DNA of 33,114 nucleotides from Phycisphaerae bacterium (GTDB taxonomy: Bacteria; Chloroflexota; Anaerolineae; 4572-78; J111): the NCBI GenBank assembly GCA_028285035.1, contig JANQQF010000164.1, positions 1 to 33,114 on the forward strand, in the 5' to 3' direction. Below, one piece after another: positions 16,527-24,495 of the stretch (within the stretch, counting starts at the first letter, position 1; each line of letters begins with the position of its first letter). The notes beneath the pieces were generated by a model. It had not been told where the DNA came from and searched no databases. It worked only from the letters and a program-made list of their open reading frames with translations. A program made the position numbers and the translations under genes.

Positions 16527-18485
16527 TTACGACTCAGCCACAATCGGTGCGCCCTTCTCCAAATGAATCAACAACACACTAATATCCGCCGGATTGACCC
16601 CAGCGATACGGCCGGCTTGACCGACCGTGGCGGGTTGGAAGTGCTTGAGCTTGTCACGGGCTTCGGTGCGAAGGCCGGAGATTTGGGCGTAATCGAGATT
16701 GGTTGGAATTTGCTTCTTCTCCAGACGACGCATTCGTTCGACTTGCTGATACTGCTTGGCGATGTAGCCTTCGTACTTCACCTCAATTTTCACCTGCTCG
16801 GCAATCGCCCTTGAGAGCGGTTCCTCTGGTGCGGTCAGGGCAGCGACCAAATCGTAGGAGACATCAGGACGGCGTAAAAATTGTAGGGCGTTGACCCCTG
16901 TAGTGAAGGGCTCCATCCCGTGATCGGCCAAAATTTCGGCACTACCGTTGTGTGGTGATAAGTTAGTGGCCTTCAACCGCTCAATTTCCCCTTCAACGGC
17001 CTGTCGCTTGGCGACGACACGGTCGTATCGCTCACGAGGTAGGAGGCCAGCCTCATAGCCAAGATGAGACAGCCGCAAATCGGCGTTATCTTGGCGCAGG
17101 AGTAGCCGATATTCGGCCCGCGAGGTCATCTGGCGGTAGGGTTCGCTGTGTTCTTGGGTGACAAGATCATCAATAAGAACGCCGATATAGGCCTGATCAC
17201 GGCCAAAGGTCAGTGGCGATTTGCCTTGCACTTTGAGCGCGGCGTTCATCCCCGCCATCAAACCTTGTGCGCCAGCCTCTTCATAGCCTGTCGTCCCGTT
17301 GATCTGTCCTGCATGAAACAAGCCTTCGACATGTTTGGTTTCTAGCCAAGCGTATAGCTGGTCGGGCGGCACATAGTCATATTCCACCGCATAACCAACT
17401 CGCATAATCTCCGCATCCCGCAAAGCAGGGATCGAGCGGACCATTTCCCACTGTACATCTTCGGGTAAGCTGGTGTTTCCCCCCTGAATGTAAACCTCAG
17501 TGGTCTGCCAGCCTTCCGGCTCAAGGAAGAGTTGGTGGCTTTCCTTGTGGGCAAAGCGAACAATCTTGTCCTCGATGCTAGGGCAATAGCGTGGGCCAGC
17601 CCCTTCGATAACACCGGTAAAGAGCGGGGCCCGATCCAGGTTCGAGCGGATCACTTCGTGTGTCTCTGGCTGGGTGTGGACCAAGTAGCACGGAATTTGT
17701 GGTCGCCACTCAGATTGCCACTCAATCGGGTAGACTGGATGAGGTTCTTCGTACAACCAGTTTGGGGTGGCGCAACTCGGATCATCTTGCTCGGCGTAGT
17801 CAAAGCTGAAGAAGAGCGGCGTCTTACTACCGTATTGTGGTGTTGTTTTACTAAAGTCAATGGTTCGCGCATCGATACGAGGTGGGGTACCTGTTTTCAA
17901 TCGTCCCAGCTTAAAACCAAGCTCGGTCAACGAAGTCGAGAGCCGAACTGCGGCCCCCTCACCAGCTCGACCACCATCAGTAATGCTATCGCCCGTGATG
18001 AGGCGTCCGCCCATGAAGGTGCCCGTGGTTAACACCACCGCTTTGGCATAGTAACGACTGCCAAAGCGCGTTTGTACCCCTTCAATCCGATCCCCTTTCA
18101 CCAACAAACCCTCAACCATCATCTGCTTGATATTCAGGTTTGGGGTTCGCTCTAGGAGTTGTTGCACCCGCCAAGCGTACCGCTTTTTATCGGCCTGGGC
18201 TCGTAAGGCGTGCACAGCTGGACCTTTGCTTTCATTGAGCATTCGAATTTGAATGGCCGTTTCATCAATCAATTTAGCCATCGCCCCACCTAAGGCATCG
18301 ATCTCGCGAACCAAGTGGCCTTTGGCTGAACCGCCAATGCTCGGATTGCAACTCATCCAACCAATTAAATCCAATTGTAAGGTCAAAAGTAGGGTTCGCG
18401 CCCCCATATTGGCTGAAGCCAAAGCCGCTTCAACACCAGCATGTCCGCCCCCTACAACGATTACATCATATTCCATATCTGCCAT
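16527..18485 (-). CDS. mnmG: tRNA uridine-5-carboxymethylaminomethyl(34) synthesis enzyme MnmG
   Basis: FAD-dependent tRNA-modification enzyme (MnmG/GidA), which with the GTPase MnmE adds a (carboxymethyl)aminomethyl group to U34 of several tRNAs. Length 652 fits the long bacterial form. The N-terminal Rossmann motif is VVGGGHAGVEAA (Gly12-x-Gly14-x-x-Gly17). CNPSIGGSAKGHLVREIDALGG, NESKGPAVHALRAQADK and GRLKTGTPPRI are the MnmG signatures, and the C-terminal helical domain that binds MnmE and tRNA is complete. GAGGT stands 8 bases before the ATG at 18485; Met4 is an alternative. mnmE is not in this window. Divergent from fabF across about 560 bp. Confidence 0.98.
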   Translation of the reverse strand: MADMEYDVIVVGGGHAGVEAALASANMGARTLLLTLQLDLIGWMSCNPSIGGSAKGHLVREIDALGGAMAKLIDETAIQIRMLNESKGPAVHALRAQADKKRYAWRVQQLLERTPNLNIKQMMVEGLLVKGDRIEGVQTRFGSRYYAKAVVLTTGTFMGGRLITGDSITDGGRAGEGAAVRLSTSLTELGFKLGRLKTGTPPRIDARTIDFSKTTPQYGSKTPLFFSFDYAEQDDPSCATPNWLYEEPHPVYPIEWQSEWRPQIPCYLVHTQPETHEVIRSNLDRAPLFTGVIEGAGPRYCPSIEDKIVRFAHKESHQLFLEPEGWQTTEVYIQGGNTSLPEDVQWEMVRSIPALRDAEIMRVGYAVEYDYVPPDQLYAWLETKHVEGLFHAGQINGTTGYEEAGAQGLMAGMNAALKVQGKSPLTFGRDQAYIGVLIDDLVTQEHSEPYRQMTSRAEYRLLLRQDNADLRLSHLGYEAGLLPRERYDRVVAKRQAVEGEIERLKATNLSPHNGSAEILADHGMEPFTTGVNALQFLRRPDVSYDLVAALTAPEEPLSRAIAEQVKIEVKYEGYIAKQYQQVERMRRLEKKQIPTNLDYAQISGLRTEARDKLKHFQPATVGQAGRIAGVNPADISVLLIHLEKGAPIVAES

Positions 18486-18526
18486 ATTTATTACCTCATA
18501 ATTACACCAAGGAACAAGTATAGCTT

Positions 18527-18671
18527 AGTGTTCTGTAAAGCAAAATTTTAACCTTTGAGCCGGTGTATTACAGAACACTTAAGCAGTGTAAAACCGAAGT
18601 TTAGCCCGTAGCAATGGCTTTATTCAAATGGGATACCGGATCAGCCAAGGTCATAACTTGTTTTACACTGC
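18527..18671. repeat. Two adjacent 12-bp inverted-repeat pairs upstream of mnmG
   Basis: First pair: AGTGTTCTGTAA (18527-18538) with its exact complement at 18568-18579, 29 bases apart. Second pair: GCAGTGTAAAAC (18583-18594) with its complement at 18660-18671, 65 bases apart. The pairs abut and share the GTGT core. They lie in the long mnmG-fabF spacer and could be a paired operator, an RNA structure in the mnmG leader, or the ends of a small degenerate element. No ORF lies inside. Confidence 0.6.
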
Positions 18672-18881
18672 ACTAGCCCAATTGGTGAAGCAAACCCTAG
18701 CTTATGCAAGTTATTTTCAGCAAATTTTGTGAATCTTTGCCAAATATTACACTTTTACAGAAGCACTGGAACAGGGCCACCCTCCTATCTCCAAAAAGCC
18801 CCAAAAATCAAATTCTAAAAAAATAAACGGGATAACTAACTATTGAATTGACATTTTTTCGCCACTTTTTAGAATCGGCGG

Positions 18882-18890
18882 TGTTATAAT
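18882..18890 (+). promoter_or_regulatory. Extended -10 promoter of fabF
   Basis: TGTTATAAT: a perfect TATAAT (18885-18890) with the upstream TGn of an extended -10. No good -35 at 16-18 bases, which extended -10 promoters can lack. Predicted start near 18897, giving a ~150-base leader before fabF. Confidence 0.6.
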
Positions 18891-18896
18891 CTAGGG

Positions 18897-18931
18897 ACTC
18901 AAGTAGCAGCCCCCTAGAAAACTACTTGAGT
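18897..18931 (+). promoter_or_regulatory. Hairpin at the 5' end of the fabF leader
   Basis: A perfect 10-bp stem, ACTCAAGTAG (18897-18906) with CTACTTGAGT (18922-18931), starts at the predicted transcription start. CTAGGG just upstream (18891-18896) can instead pair with CCCTAG in the loop (18912-18917). A second small hairpin (18968-18974 with 18981-18987) follows. At DNA level this is equally a dyad operator over the start site. No T-run follows, so it is not a terminator. Confidence 0.5.
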
Positions 18932-19044
18932 AAAAAACAATCGGAGACTTGGTTTGGACAGTCAGATTAGATTAGTCTAGTAATCTATCTCACAGTCATC
19001 AACCAATAACCGCTATAATAGATCGTTAGGAGAGAGTTATAAAA

Positions 19045-20298
19045 ATGTCTGATCGAAGAGTTGTAATTACCGGTCTTGGCCTAGTCAGCCCGGTGGGAAA
19101 TAACGTTGACGAGGCTTGGGAGAATTTAAAATCTGGACAGAGCGGGATTAGCACAATTGACCGCTTTGATACGTCAGAGTTGGGCACAAAGTTCGCGGGT
19201 GAAATCAAAGATTTTGATGCCAACAATTTATTTGGTAAAAAGGAAGCGCGTCGCCTTGATCGCTACACGCAATTTGCAATGGAGGCCTCACGACAAGCCA
19301 TCGACTCATCGGGTTTGTTAGATAATGGCACCAATCGAGAACGGGTTGGGTTAGTCATTGGCTCCTGTGTGGGTGGAATGGATACCACACTAAATCAATA
19401 TGATGTTTTGCAGAAGCGAGGCCCTAGCCGGGTCAATCCTTTTGCCATTCCAATGTTGTTGCCTGATATGGCTCCCGCTCGGATTGCCATCGATTATGGG
19501 TTACAGGGGCCAAATATGTCTGTTGTCTCAGCCTGTGCCACTGGGGCAAACTCGCTAGGTGAGGCATTCGAGATTATTAGCCGAGGCTCAGCCGATGCCA
19601 TCATTGCTGGAGGGACGGAAGCCGCGACCAATCCACTCATCATTGCTGGCTTTAACGTGATGAAAGCGCTGTCAGAAAATAACGACAATCCTCAGGGGGC
19701 TTGCCGCCCCTTCGACCTTAACCGTGATGGCTTCGTAATGGGTGAAGGTGCTGCCGTTTTGGTTCTTGAGGAATTGGAGCACGCAAAAAAGCGCGGTGCC
19801 CAAATTTTGGCTGAATTCATTGGTTATGGCACCTCGGTTGATGCCAATCACATGGCGGCTCCTTTAGAGGATGGCTATGGTGCAGCTTTAGCAATGCGCG
19901 GGGCAATTCAGCGGGCGGACATTGATCCCTCGGAGATCAATTACATCAACATGCACGGCACCGGCACCCGGCTGAATGATAAGACAGAAACCAAAGTTGT
20001 CAAGGATGTGTTAGGTGAGCATGCCTACAACGTTAAGATCACTTCATCCAAATCAATGACCGGTCATTTGTTCGGTGGCGCAGGTGCCCTAGAAGGATTG
20101 GTTTGCGTCAAAACATTGGTTGATGGTATCATCACTCCGACAATCAACTATGAAACACCTGATCCAGAGTGTGATTTAGATTACACCCCCAATGAAGCGA
20201 AAAAGGCTGATGTTTCTGTGGCTTTGTCCAATTCATTTGGCTTGGGGGGACACAATGCGACCATCATTATTCGTAAATACCAGGAAGCCGTCGCTTAA
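19045..20298 (+). CDS. fabF: Beta-ketoacyl-ACP synthase II
   Basis: Condensing enzyme of type II fatty-acid synthesis: joins malonyl-ACP to acyl-ACP with loss of CO2, in the cytosol. Length 417 and motifs are standard KAS II: RRVVITGLGLVSPVGN at the start, nucleophile Cys164 in SACATGANS, catalytic His304 in NMHGTGT and His341 in MTGHLFGGAGALE, and the GLGGHNA C-terminal motif. TAGGAGAG lies about 12 bases before the ATG. It precedes fabH by 72 bp, with a hairpin between them; acpP and fabD are not nearby, so this is only part of the fab set. Confidence 0.97.
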   Translation: MSDRRVVITGLGLVSPVGNNVDEAWENLKSGQSGISTIDRFDTSELGTKFAGEIKDFDANNLFGKKEARRLDRYTQFAMEASRQAIDSSGLLDNGTNRERVGLVIGSCVGGMDTTLNQYDVLQKRGPSRVNPFAIPMLLPDMAPARIAIDYGLQGPNMSVVSACATGANSLGEAFEIISRGSADAIIAGGTEAATNPLIIAGFNVMKALSENNDNPQGACRPFDLNRDGFVMGEGAAVLVLEELEHAKKRGAQILAEFIGYGTSVDANHMAAPLEDGYGAALAMRGAIQRADIDPSEINYINMHGTGTRLNDKTETKVVKDVLGEHAYNVKITSSKSMTGHLFGGAGALEGLVCVKTLVDGIITPTINYETPDPECDLDYTPNEAKKADVSVALSNSFGLGGHNATIIIRKYQEAVA

Positions 20299-20317
20299 TT
20301 TGGGGAACATTTATTGT

Positions 20318-20356
20318 TAGCCACGCAGAAACAAAATGTTTTAGCGTGGCTATTTT
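20318..20356 (+). terminator. Terminator-like hairpin between fabF and fabH
   Basis: Stem TAGCCACGC (20318-20326) with its complement at 20344-20352, an inner AAAC/GTTT extension, then TTTT (20353-20356). It ends just before the GGAGG of fabH (start 20371). It can terminate fabF transcripts or attenuate read-through to fabH. Confidence 0.7.
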
Positions 20357-20370
20357 GAAGGAGGCGCGTC

Positions 20371-21675
20371 GTGACACTGTACGCACATATCGTTGGCTGG
20401 GGAAAGTATGTCCCCGAAAAGATCGTTACCAACGATGATCTAGCCAAGTTTATGGATACATCAGATGAATGGATAACCACCCGAACTGGAATAAAAGAGC
20501 GTCGCCACGCGGCTGAGGATGAAACCACCGCGACTATGGCCATCGATGCGGCCCGCCTCGCGCTGGACCGGGCACGTATTGCGCCATCAGCCGTCGATCT
20601 AATCATCGTGGCCACCCTTTCCCCAGAGCACCTCTTTCCCTCCACAGCTTGTTTGGTGCAGGATGCGATTGGGGCAACCAGTGCTGGTGCTTACGATTTA
20701 AGTGCAGCTTGTTCTGGTTTTATTTATGGGATGTCGATGGGTACGGCGATGATCCAATCTGGGGCGGCTAAAGTCGTGTTGGTCATCGGCTCGGAAACCG
20801 TCTCCCGCTTCCTCGACCCGGAAGATCGCGGCACCTACCCCCTTTTTGGTGATGGCGCGGGCGCATTAGTCCTTCAAGGCAGTAACATTCCAGGTGGAAT
20901 TTTGAACACAGTATTGGGTTCTGATGGCTCAGGAGCCGAGCATCTCGGTATCCGAGGGGGTGGCAGCAAATTTCCAGCTACGAATGATACTATCGACAAA
21001 CGACTGCATTACATGCACATGAATGGGCGCGAAGTTTATCGATTTGCCACCCGCGTGATGGGTCGTGTGGCAAAACAGGCTTGCGAACAAGTTGGCGTTA
21101 GTCTGGATGAAATTGATCTGCTTATTCCCCATCAGGCCAACATTCGCATCATCAAAAGCGCCAGTAAATATCTCAAAATTGATAATGATAAGGTCTTCAC
21201 AAATCTGTCTAAATATGGCAATACCTCGGCGGCCTCAATTCCATTGGCCTTATGTGAGGCTATTGAAGAAGGTCGAGTCAAAGATCACGACAAGTTGGTG
21301 ATGATTGGCTTTGGGGGCGGGCTAACTTGGGGCGCAACTGTGCTTGAGTGGGGCTTACCAACGCCATACAAACCACGTCAATGGTGGTATCGAGCCTTAC
21401 GCTCCACCATATACCGCTGGGCGGCATTCCGCTCCTGGTATGTGCGCACCTGGCGTCAAATCGAGGGGGTCTTCAGCTCTAAAGATCAGGACTATCTCCA
21501 TGGTGAGCCGAAGCGTGACGAAAAGGAAGAGCAAACGCACCACAGTAATGGCAACGGAAACGGCAATGGCAACGGAAATAGCGTAACATCAGCCGAGCCA
21601 GAAAGCCCAACTGAAGCTCCGCTCAAGGAGATGAGCAAGGCTGAAGAGCGAGTGAGCGAGCAGGAAAAATCGTAA
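20371..21675 (+). CDS. fabH: Beta-ketoacyl-ACP synthase III with a long C-terminal extension
   Basis: FabH starts fatty-acid synthesis by condensing acetyl-CoA (or another acyl-CoA) with malonyl-ACP. The core (1 to about 326) is complete, with the triad Cys114 (SAACSGF), His254 (PHQANIRI) and Asn284 (YGNTSAAS), and GFGGGLTWGATVLEWG as its normal end. FabH is usually about 320-330 residues; here it is 434. The extra ~105 residues start with a Trp/Arg/Tyr-rich basic stretch (WWYRALRS ... WYVRTWRQIEGVF), likely amphipathic, then a charged region, an (Asn-Gly)5-type repeat and an acidic tail. The start is GTG with GGAGG 8 bases before. A terminator follows. The tail may tether FabH to membrane lipids or another Fab enzyme; this is inference. 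Confidence 0.95.
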   Translation: MTLYAHIVGWGKYVPEKIVTNDDLAKFMDTSDEWITTRTGIKERRHAAEDETTATMAIDAARLALDRARIAPSAVDLIIVATLSPEHLFPSTACLVQDAIGATSAGAYDLSAACSGFIYGMSMGTAMIQSGAAKVVLVIGSETVSRFLDPEDRGTYPLFGDGAGALVLQGSNIPGGILNTVLGSDGSGAEHLGIRGGGSKFPATNDTIDKRLHYMHMNGREVYRFATRVMGRVAKQACEQVGVSLDEIDLLIPHQANIRIIKSASKYLKIDNDKVFTNLSKYGNTSAASIPLALCEAIEEGRVKDHDKLVMIGFGGGLTWGATVLEWGLPTPYKPRQWWYRALRSTIYRWAAFRSWYVRTWRQIEGVFSSKDQDYLHGEPKRDEKEEQTHHSNGNGNGNGNGNSVTSAEPESPTEAPLKEMSKAEERVSEQEKS

Positions 21676-21714
21676 ATTAAGCCTGCCAATAACTTTATAA
21701 TCTAACATCAATTT

Positions 21715-21753
21715 ACCTCCCGTGCGGTTAATCCACCGGGAGGTTCAGTTTTT
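21715..21753 (+). terminator. Intrinsic terminator of fabH
   Basis: GC-rich 8-bp stem ACCTCCCG (21715-21722) with CGGGAGGT (21737-21744), followed after four bases by a T-run (21749-21753). It lies between the fabH stop and the S4-domain gene. Confidence 0.85.
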
Positions 21754-21769
21754 ATCAAGGGAATCAAGT

Positions 21770-21979
21770 ATGACAGATGAAATTCCATTTATCCAACTCG
21801 ATCAATTTATGAAGCTTCAGGATATGGTTAGTACTGGGGGACAAGCGAAAGTTGTCATTCAAGGGGGGGAAGTCCTGGTCAACGATGTGGTTGAAACCCG
21901 ACGCAAGAAAAAATTATATCACGGGGATGAAGTGACCTACAACGGCGAAACGATTATGGTTATCTTTGAAGAAGCGTAG
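21770..21979 (+). CDS. Small S4-domain RNA-binding protein (YbcJ/YaaA-like)
   Basis: A 69-residue single-domain S4 protein. The S4 pattern is clear: LDQFMKLQDMVSTGGQAKVVIQGGEVLVNDVVETRRKKK in outline (helices, then the GG-x-V-x-VNG-like turn and the basic R-R-K-K-K), ending with GDEV and a short strand. Such proteins (YbcJ in E. coli, YaaA near recF in Bacilli) bind RNA; their role is poorly defined. An upstream in-frame GTG lies inside the fabH terminator; AAGGGAA just before the ATG at 21770 settles the start. Stands alone. Confidence 0.88.
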   Translation: MTDEIPFIQLDQFMKLQDMVSTGGQAKVVIQGGEVLVNDVVETRRKKKLYHGDEVTYNGETIMVIFEEA

Positions 21980-22053
21980 CCGATTGAACCTATACCATCT
22001 GTGACTTTATTCACATTCGGGTGTCTCAACTATAGTAAGAAAGGGGCACATAA

Positions 22054-22467
22054 ATGAATGGGCAAAGTTGTTTGGATATTTCAATTCCAAGCCGAAAGCG
22101 GGAGGAAAAGTTAGTTTTAGAGGTGGCAGCCGTTTTGCTCAATCAGCAAGGATTTGCCACGAAACAAGCTGAAGCAATAAAAACTGCCTTGCACGAAGCG
22201 GTGACAAACGCAATCAAACACGGCAATCAGTTTGACCCTCAACTCAGTGTCCGCATATCGGCTTATATTACGACAAAATCACTAACGTTCAGTGTCAGAG
22301 ATTATGCACGTCGTCCCTTTCCACCGCTTCCCTTTCTTCAAAAAAATAGCCCTCGGGACAATCAAGTTGGCTTATTTTTGATCCAACAACTTACTGACGA
22401 GATTGAAATCATTACCGCGCCTCAACATAATGAATTACATCTCACCTTTTTCAAAGCAACAAGCTAG
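22054..22467 (+). CDS. RsbW-like ATP-binding protein (anti-sigma factor kinase family)
   Basis: A 137-residue HATPase_c_2-type protein like RsbW/SpoIIAB, cytosolic serine kinases that bind sigma factors or phosphorylate anti-sigma antagonists. The N box is well kept (ALHEAVTNAIKHGN, Glu48 and Asn52). The second ATP box (usually D-x-G-x-G) reads RDYARRPFPP and lacks its glycines; the last box is QVGLFLIQQLTDEIEI. With this degenerate box, ATP binding may be altered. No sigma factor or STAS antagonist gene is adjacent, so partners are unlinked. AAAGGGG lies about 6 bases before the ATG. Confidence 0.83.
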   Translation: MNGQSCLDISIPSRKREEKLVLEVAAVLLNQQGFATKQAEAIKTALHEAVTNAIKHGNQFDPQLSVRISAYITTKSLTFSVRDYARRPFPPLPFLQKNSPRDNQVGLFLIQQLTDEIEIITAPQHNELHLTFFKATS

Positions 22468-22684
22468 CTCAGTAATTTGACCAAACCAACTAGCCCTTTA
22501 AAGTAGAAAGTGTATTCCAGCCTGAATTTGAGGGTTAAATCAATATCCATCCTAATCGAGTGTAAGGCATCTCACCGATGTTCATACAACATTCCTTATC
22601 ATAAAAGACATAAGGTCAAAAGTTTAGGGTTAGGGGTAAGAAGTTATTTCTGTATCACCCTTAGCAAAACAAAAGGATTGTTAA

Positions 22685-23860
22685 ATGAACAGACGTTTGA
22701 TACAAATTATAGGGTTGATCGGAGGTGCCCTTCTCTTAGTGGGATGTGGCACGATTCAGCAAAATGAGCCACTCCCCCAAATTGAAGAAACGGCTCAAGT
22801 TGTTGAGCCAGATGAACAGAACAGCCAAACTGAAATCGCTCCCCTCAATGATGCTAAGGAAGAGACGATCGCAGAGATAATCGAGACGGGCGAAAGTGAG
22901 GTGAAGGTAAGTGAGGTAAGCAATAGTGGTAACGCTTTTGCGTTACAACGATTACCCCCCTTGGACCACGAGTTGGACGAAGGGGAATACGTTTGGAACC
23001 AACTCTTGGCCCGCGATAGCATCCGCCCCATTTATGAGCACGAATTAGAATTTACAGATGCCTCCAGTGCCCCATATGAGGCTGAAGAGTTGGTTATTGG
23101 GGTCGAAATCAATGGCGAGGCCAAAGCCTACGCGATTGGGCCACTGAACAGCCGAGAGATGGTGAATGATACGGTGGGCGGCATACCCATTCTGGTGACG
23201 TGGTGACCGATTTGCTATACGGGCATGGTTCATGACCGACGTGTAAATGGGGATACCTTTGTATTTGGGAATCAAGGAGGGCTTTTTCGAAATGCAATGA
23301 CGTGGTTTGATCACGAAACGGAAAGTGTTTGGAGTCAAGTTTGGGGCCAGTCAATCGCGGGGCCGTTGAAAGGCACAACGCTTGATCTAATCCCAGCGGC
23401 CATTGTGCCGTGGGAAACGTGGAAGACCGAACATCCAAACACAGTGGCACTCATCAATGATAAAACCGGGCTATTCAGTCGTAAGGAGCGACCGCGTGAT
23501 GGCTGGGTGATTGGGATCACCATTGGCGAACATCAGAAGGCATTTTACTATAAAGCGTTGACCGAAGTCGGCGTGCTCAACGATTTTGTGGGACCCTATC
23601 CCGTGGCCCTCTATGCTGATGCTGAAACCCGTAACGTCCGAGCTTATCTACGGGAGGTGGATGATCAGGTGTTGACTTTGGCTTTGAGCGAAGATGGGAA
23701 ACAATTGATTGATGATGAAACCGGAACCAAATGGAGTATCGCCCAAGGTATCGGCCAATCAGGTGAATTTGAGGGTAAAAATCTCCTCCTCATTCCCTAT
23801 CTCTCTTCATTTGATTGGGCTTGGCTCGATTTTCATCCTGACAGTGAGTTTTATGAGTAG
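22685..23860 (+). CDS. DUF3179 lipoprotein, candidate selenoprotein (in-frame TGA at 23204-23206)
   Basis: A 391-residue exported protein read through one TGA. Residues 1-21 form a lipoprotein signal (NRR, hydrophobic core, LVGC lipobox, Cys21), so it is lipid-anchored outside the cytoplasm. Residues ~30-95 are an acidic linker, the rest is DUF3179. Family members carry a C-P-x-C motif after a VTY-like strand; here the codons run VTW-TGA-P-I-C-Y, so TGA stands exactly for the first Cys (residue 174, partner Cys177). The same frame then continues with full family sequence (MVHDRRVNGDTFVFGNQGGLF, ESVWSQVWGQSIAGPLKG, VPWETW) to a normal stop. Cys21 and Cys177 are the only other Cys. AAGGA is 7 bases before the ATG. 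Most likely a U-x-x-C redox selenoprotein; alternatives are a nonsense mutation or base-call error. selA, selB and selC are not in the window. Confidence 0.75.
23220..23238 (+). promoter_or_regulatory. Candidate bacterial SECIS hairpin
   Basis: Stem: C220-G238, G221-C237, G222-C236, one G-A mismatch, then CATG (23224-23227) with CATG (23231-23234), closing a 3-base loop GTT (23228-23230). The loop begins with G, and 21 bases separate the TGA from the loop, inside the 16-37 range described for bacterial SECIS elements. Positions are last three digits of 23xxx. Short, so chance is possible. Confidence 0.5.
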
Positions 23861-23985
23861 TGAGCTTCCTCTCAATTTGATACAGATAATAACTTCGTTA
23901 ATGTAAATATTTTGGCCTGATGAATTCAATTTCAAATTGAGATTTGTAGACTGTTGAGAGGATTGAGCAGGTTTGTAAGGGCCTG

Positions 23986-24360
23986 TGAGCTGACCCGAAA
24001 GTTAGTACCAGTTAGAGTGAGAGGATGTTAAGTTGTTGGGCGAACTCATCTGGCGTGAGATAGCCCAAAGAACTGTGTGGACGAAATGAATTGTACTCAA
24101 GACCCCACTATTCAACCAACTGCTGGGCCTCGGCTCGATTAACAAACCAATACCGGTTCAGACATTCAGCCCTGAGTTTGCCAATAAAACTCTCGATGAA
24201 CGGGTTCTCCCAGGGGCTATCTGGGGTGATGTAGAGCGTGTCACATTCTTGGTCAGCCAACCAATCCCGAATAAGTTTAGCAATAAACTCAGGCCCATTA
24301 TCACTGCGCAACAAGGCGATTAGGGGGACATATCTGCTGGACATTCTTTCGGGGGGTGCA
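23986..24360 (-). mobile_element. Internally deleted IS3-family remnant
   Basis: Holds the C-terminal third of an IS3-type OrfB on the minus strand. The left end reads TGACCCGAAAGTTAGTACC (from 23991); the right end, read on the minus strand, has CACCCCCCGAAAGAATGTCC (24339-24358), a similar sequence. These look like the two terminal repeats with most of the element lost between. Boundaries are approximate. It fills most of the 635-bp gap between the DUF3179 gene and the ABC exporter; the rest of that gap is AT-rich with no gene. Confidence 0.65.
24012..24339 (-). pseudogene. IS3-family transposase OrfB fragment (rve domain)
   Basis: Retains the end of the DDE integrase core: LRSDNGPEFIAKLI holds the second Asp, SPWENPFIESFIGKLR the Glu, followed by YNSFRPHSSLGYLTPDEFAQ, the usual C-terminal motif. 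The first Asp and the whole N-terminal part are missing. A TAG (24108-24110) breaks the frame between LVE and WGLEYN, with the frame resuming unchanged to TAA at 24012-24014. Not functional. Confidence 0.85.
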
Positions 24361-24495
24361 ACTTCTGGACTCTGCACTTATGGTCGCCCTGTCACGGGTA
24401 CATCGAAAATTTGAATTCCCTATCAACCCCATACCCCTACATTTTAAATTATCCCCCCTCTCCATTAGAATACTCTCTCAATCTATGGAGACCCT

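Noticed and set aside
17532..18032. 166-codon plus-strand frame inside mnmG
   Set aside because: Entirely antisense to a highly conserved gene, with no family resemblance or ribosome site.
18848..18853. TTGACA as the -35 box of the fabF promoter
   Set aside because: It lies 31 bases from the TATAAT, too far to work with it.
22510..22767. 85-codon plus-strand frame overlapping the start of the DUF3179 gene
   Set aside because: Overlaps the lipoprotein signal peptide in another frame, has no ribosome site and looks like random sequence.
24108..24110. TAG in the IS3 transposase fragment as possible recoding
   Set aside because: The element has lost its N-terminal half and is clearly decayed, so a plain nonsense mutation explains it.
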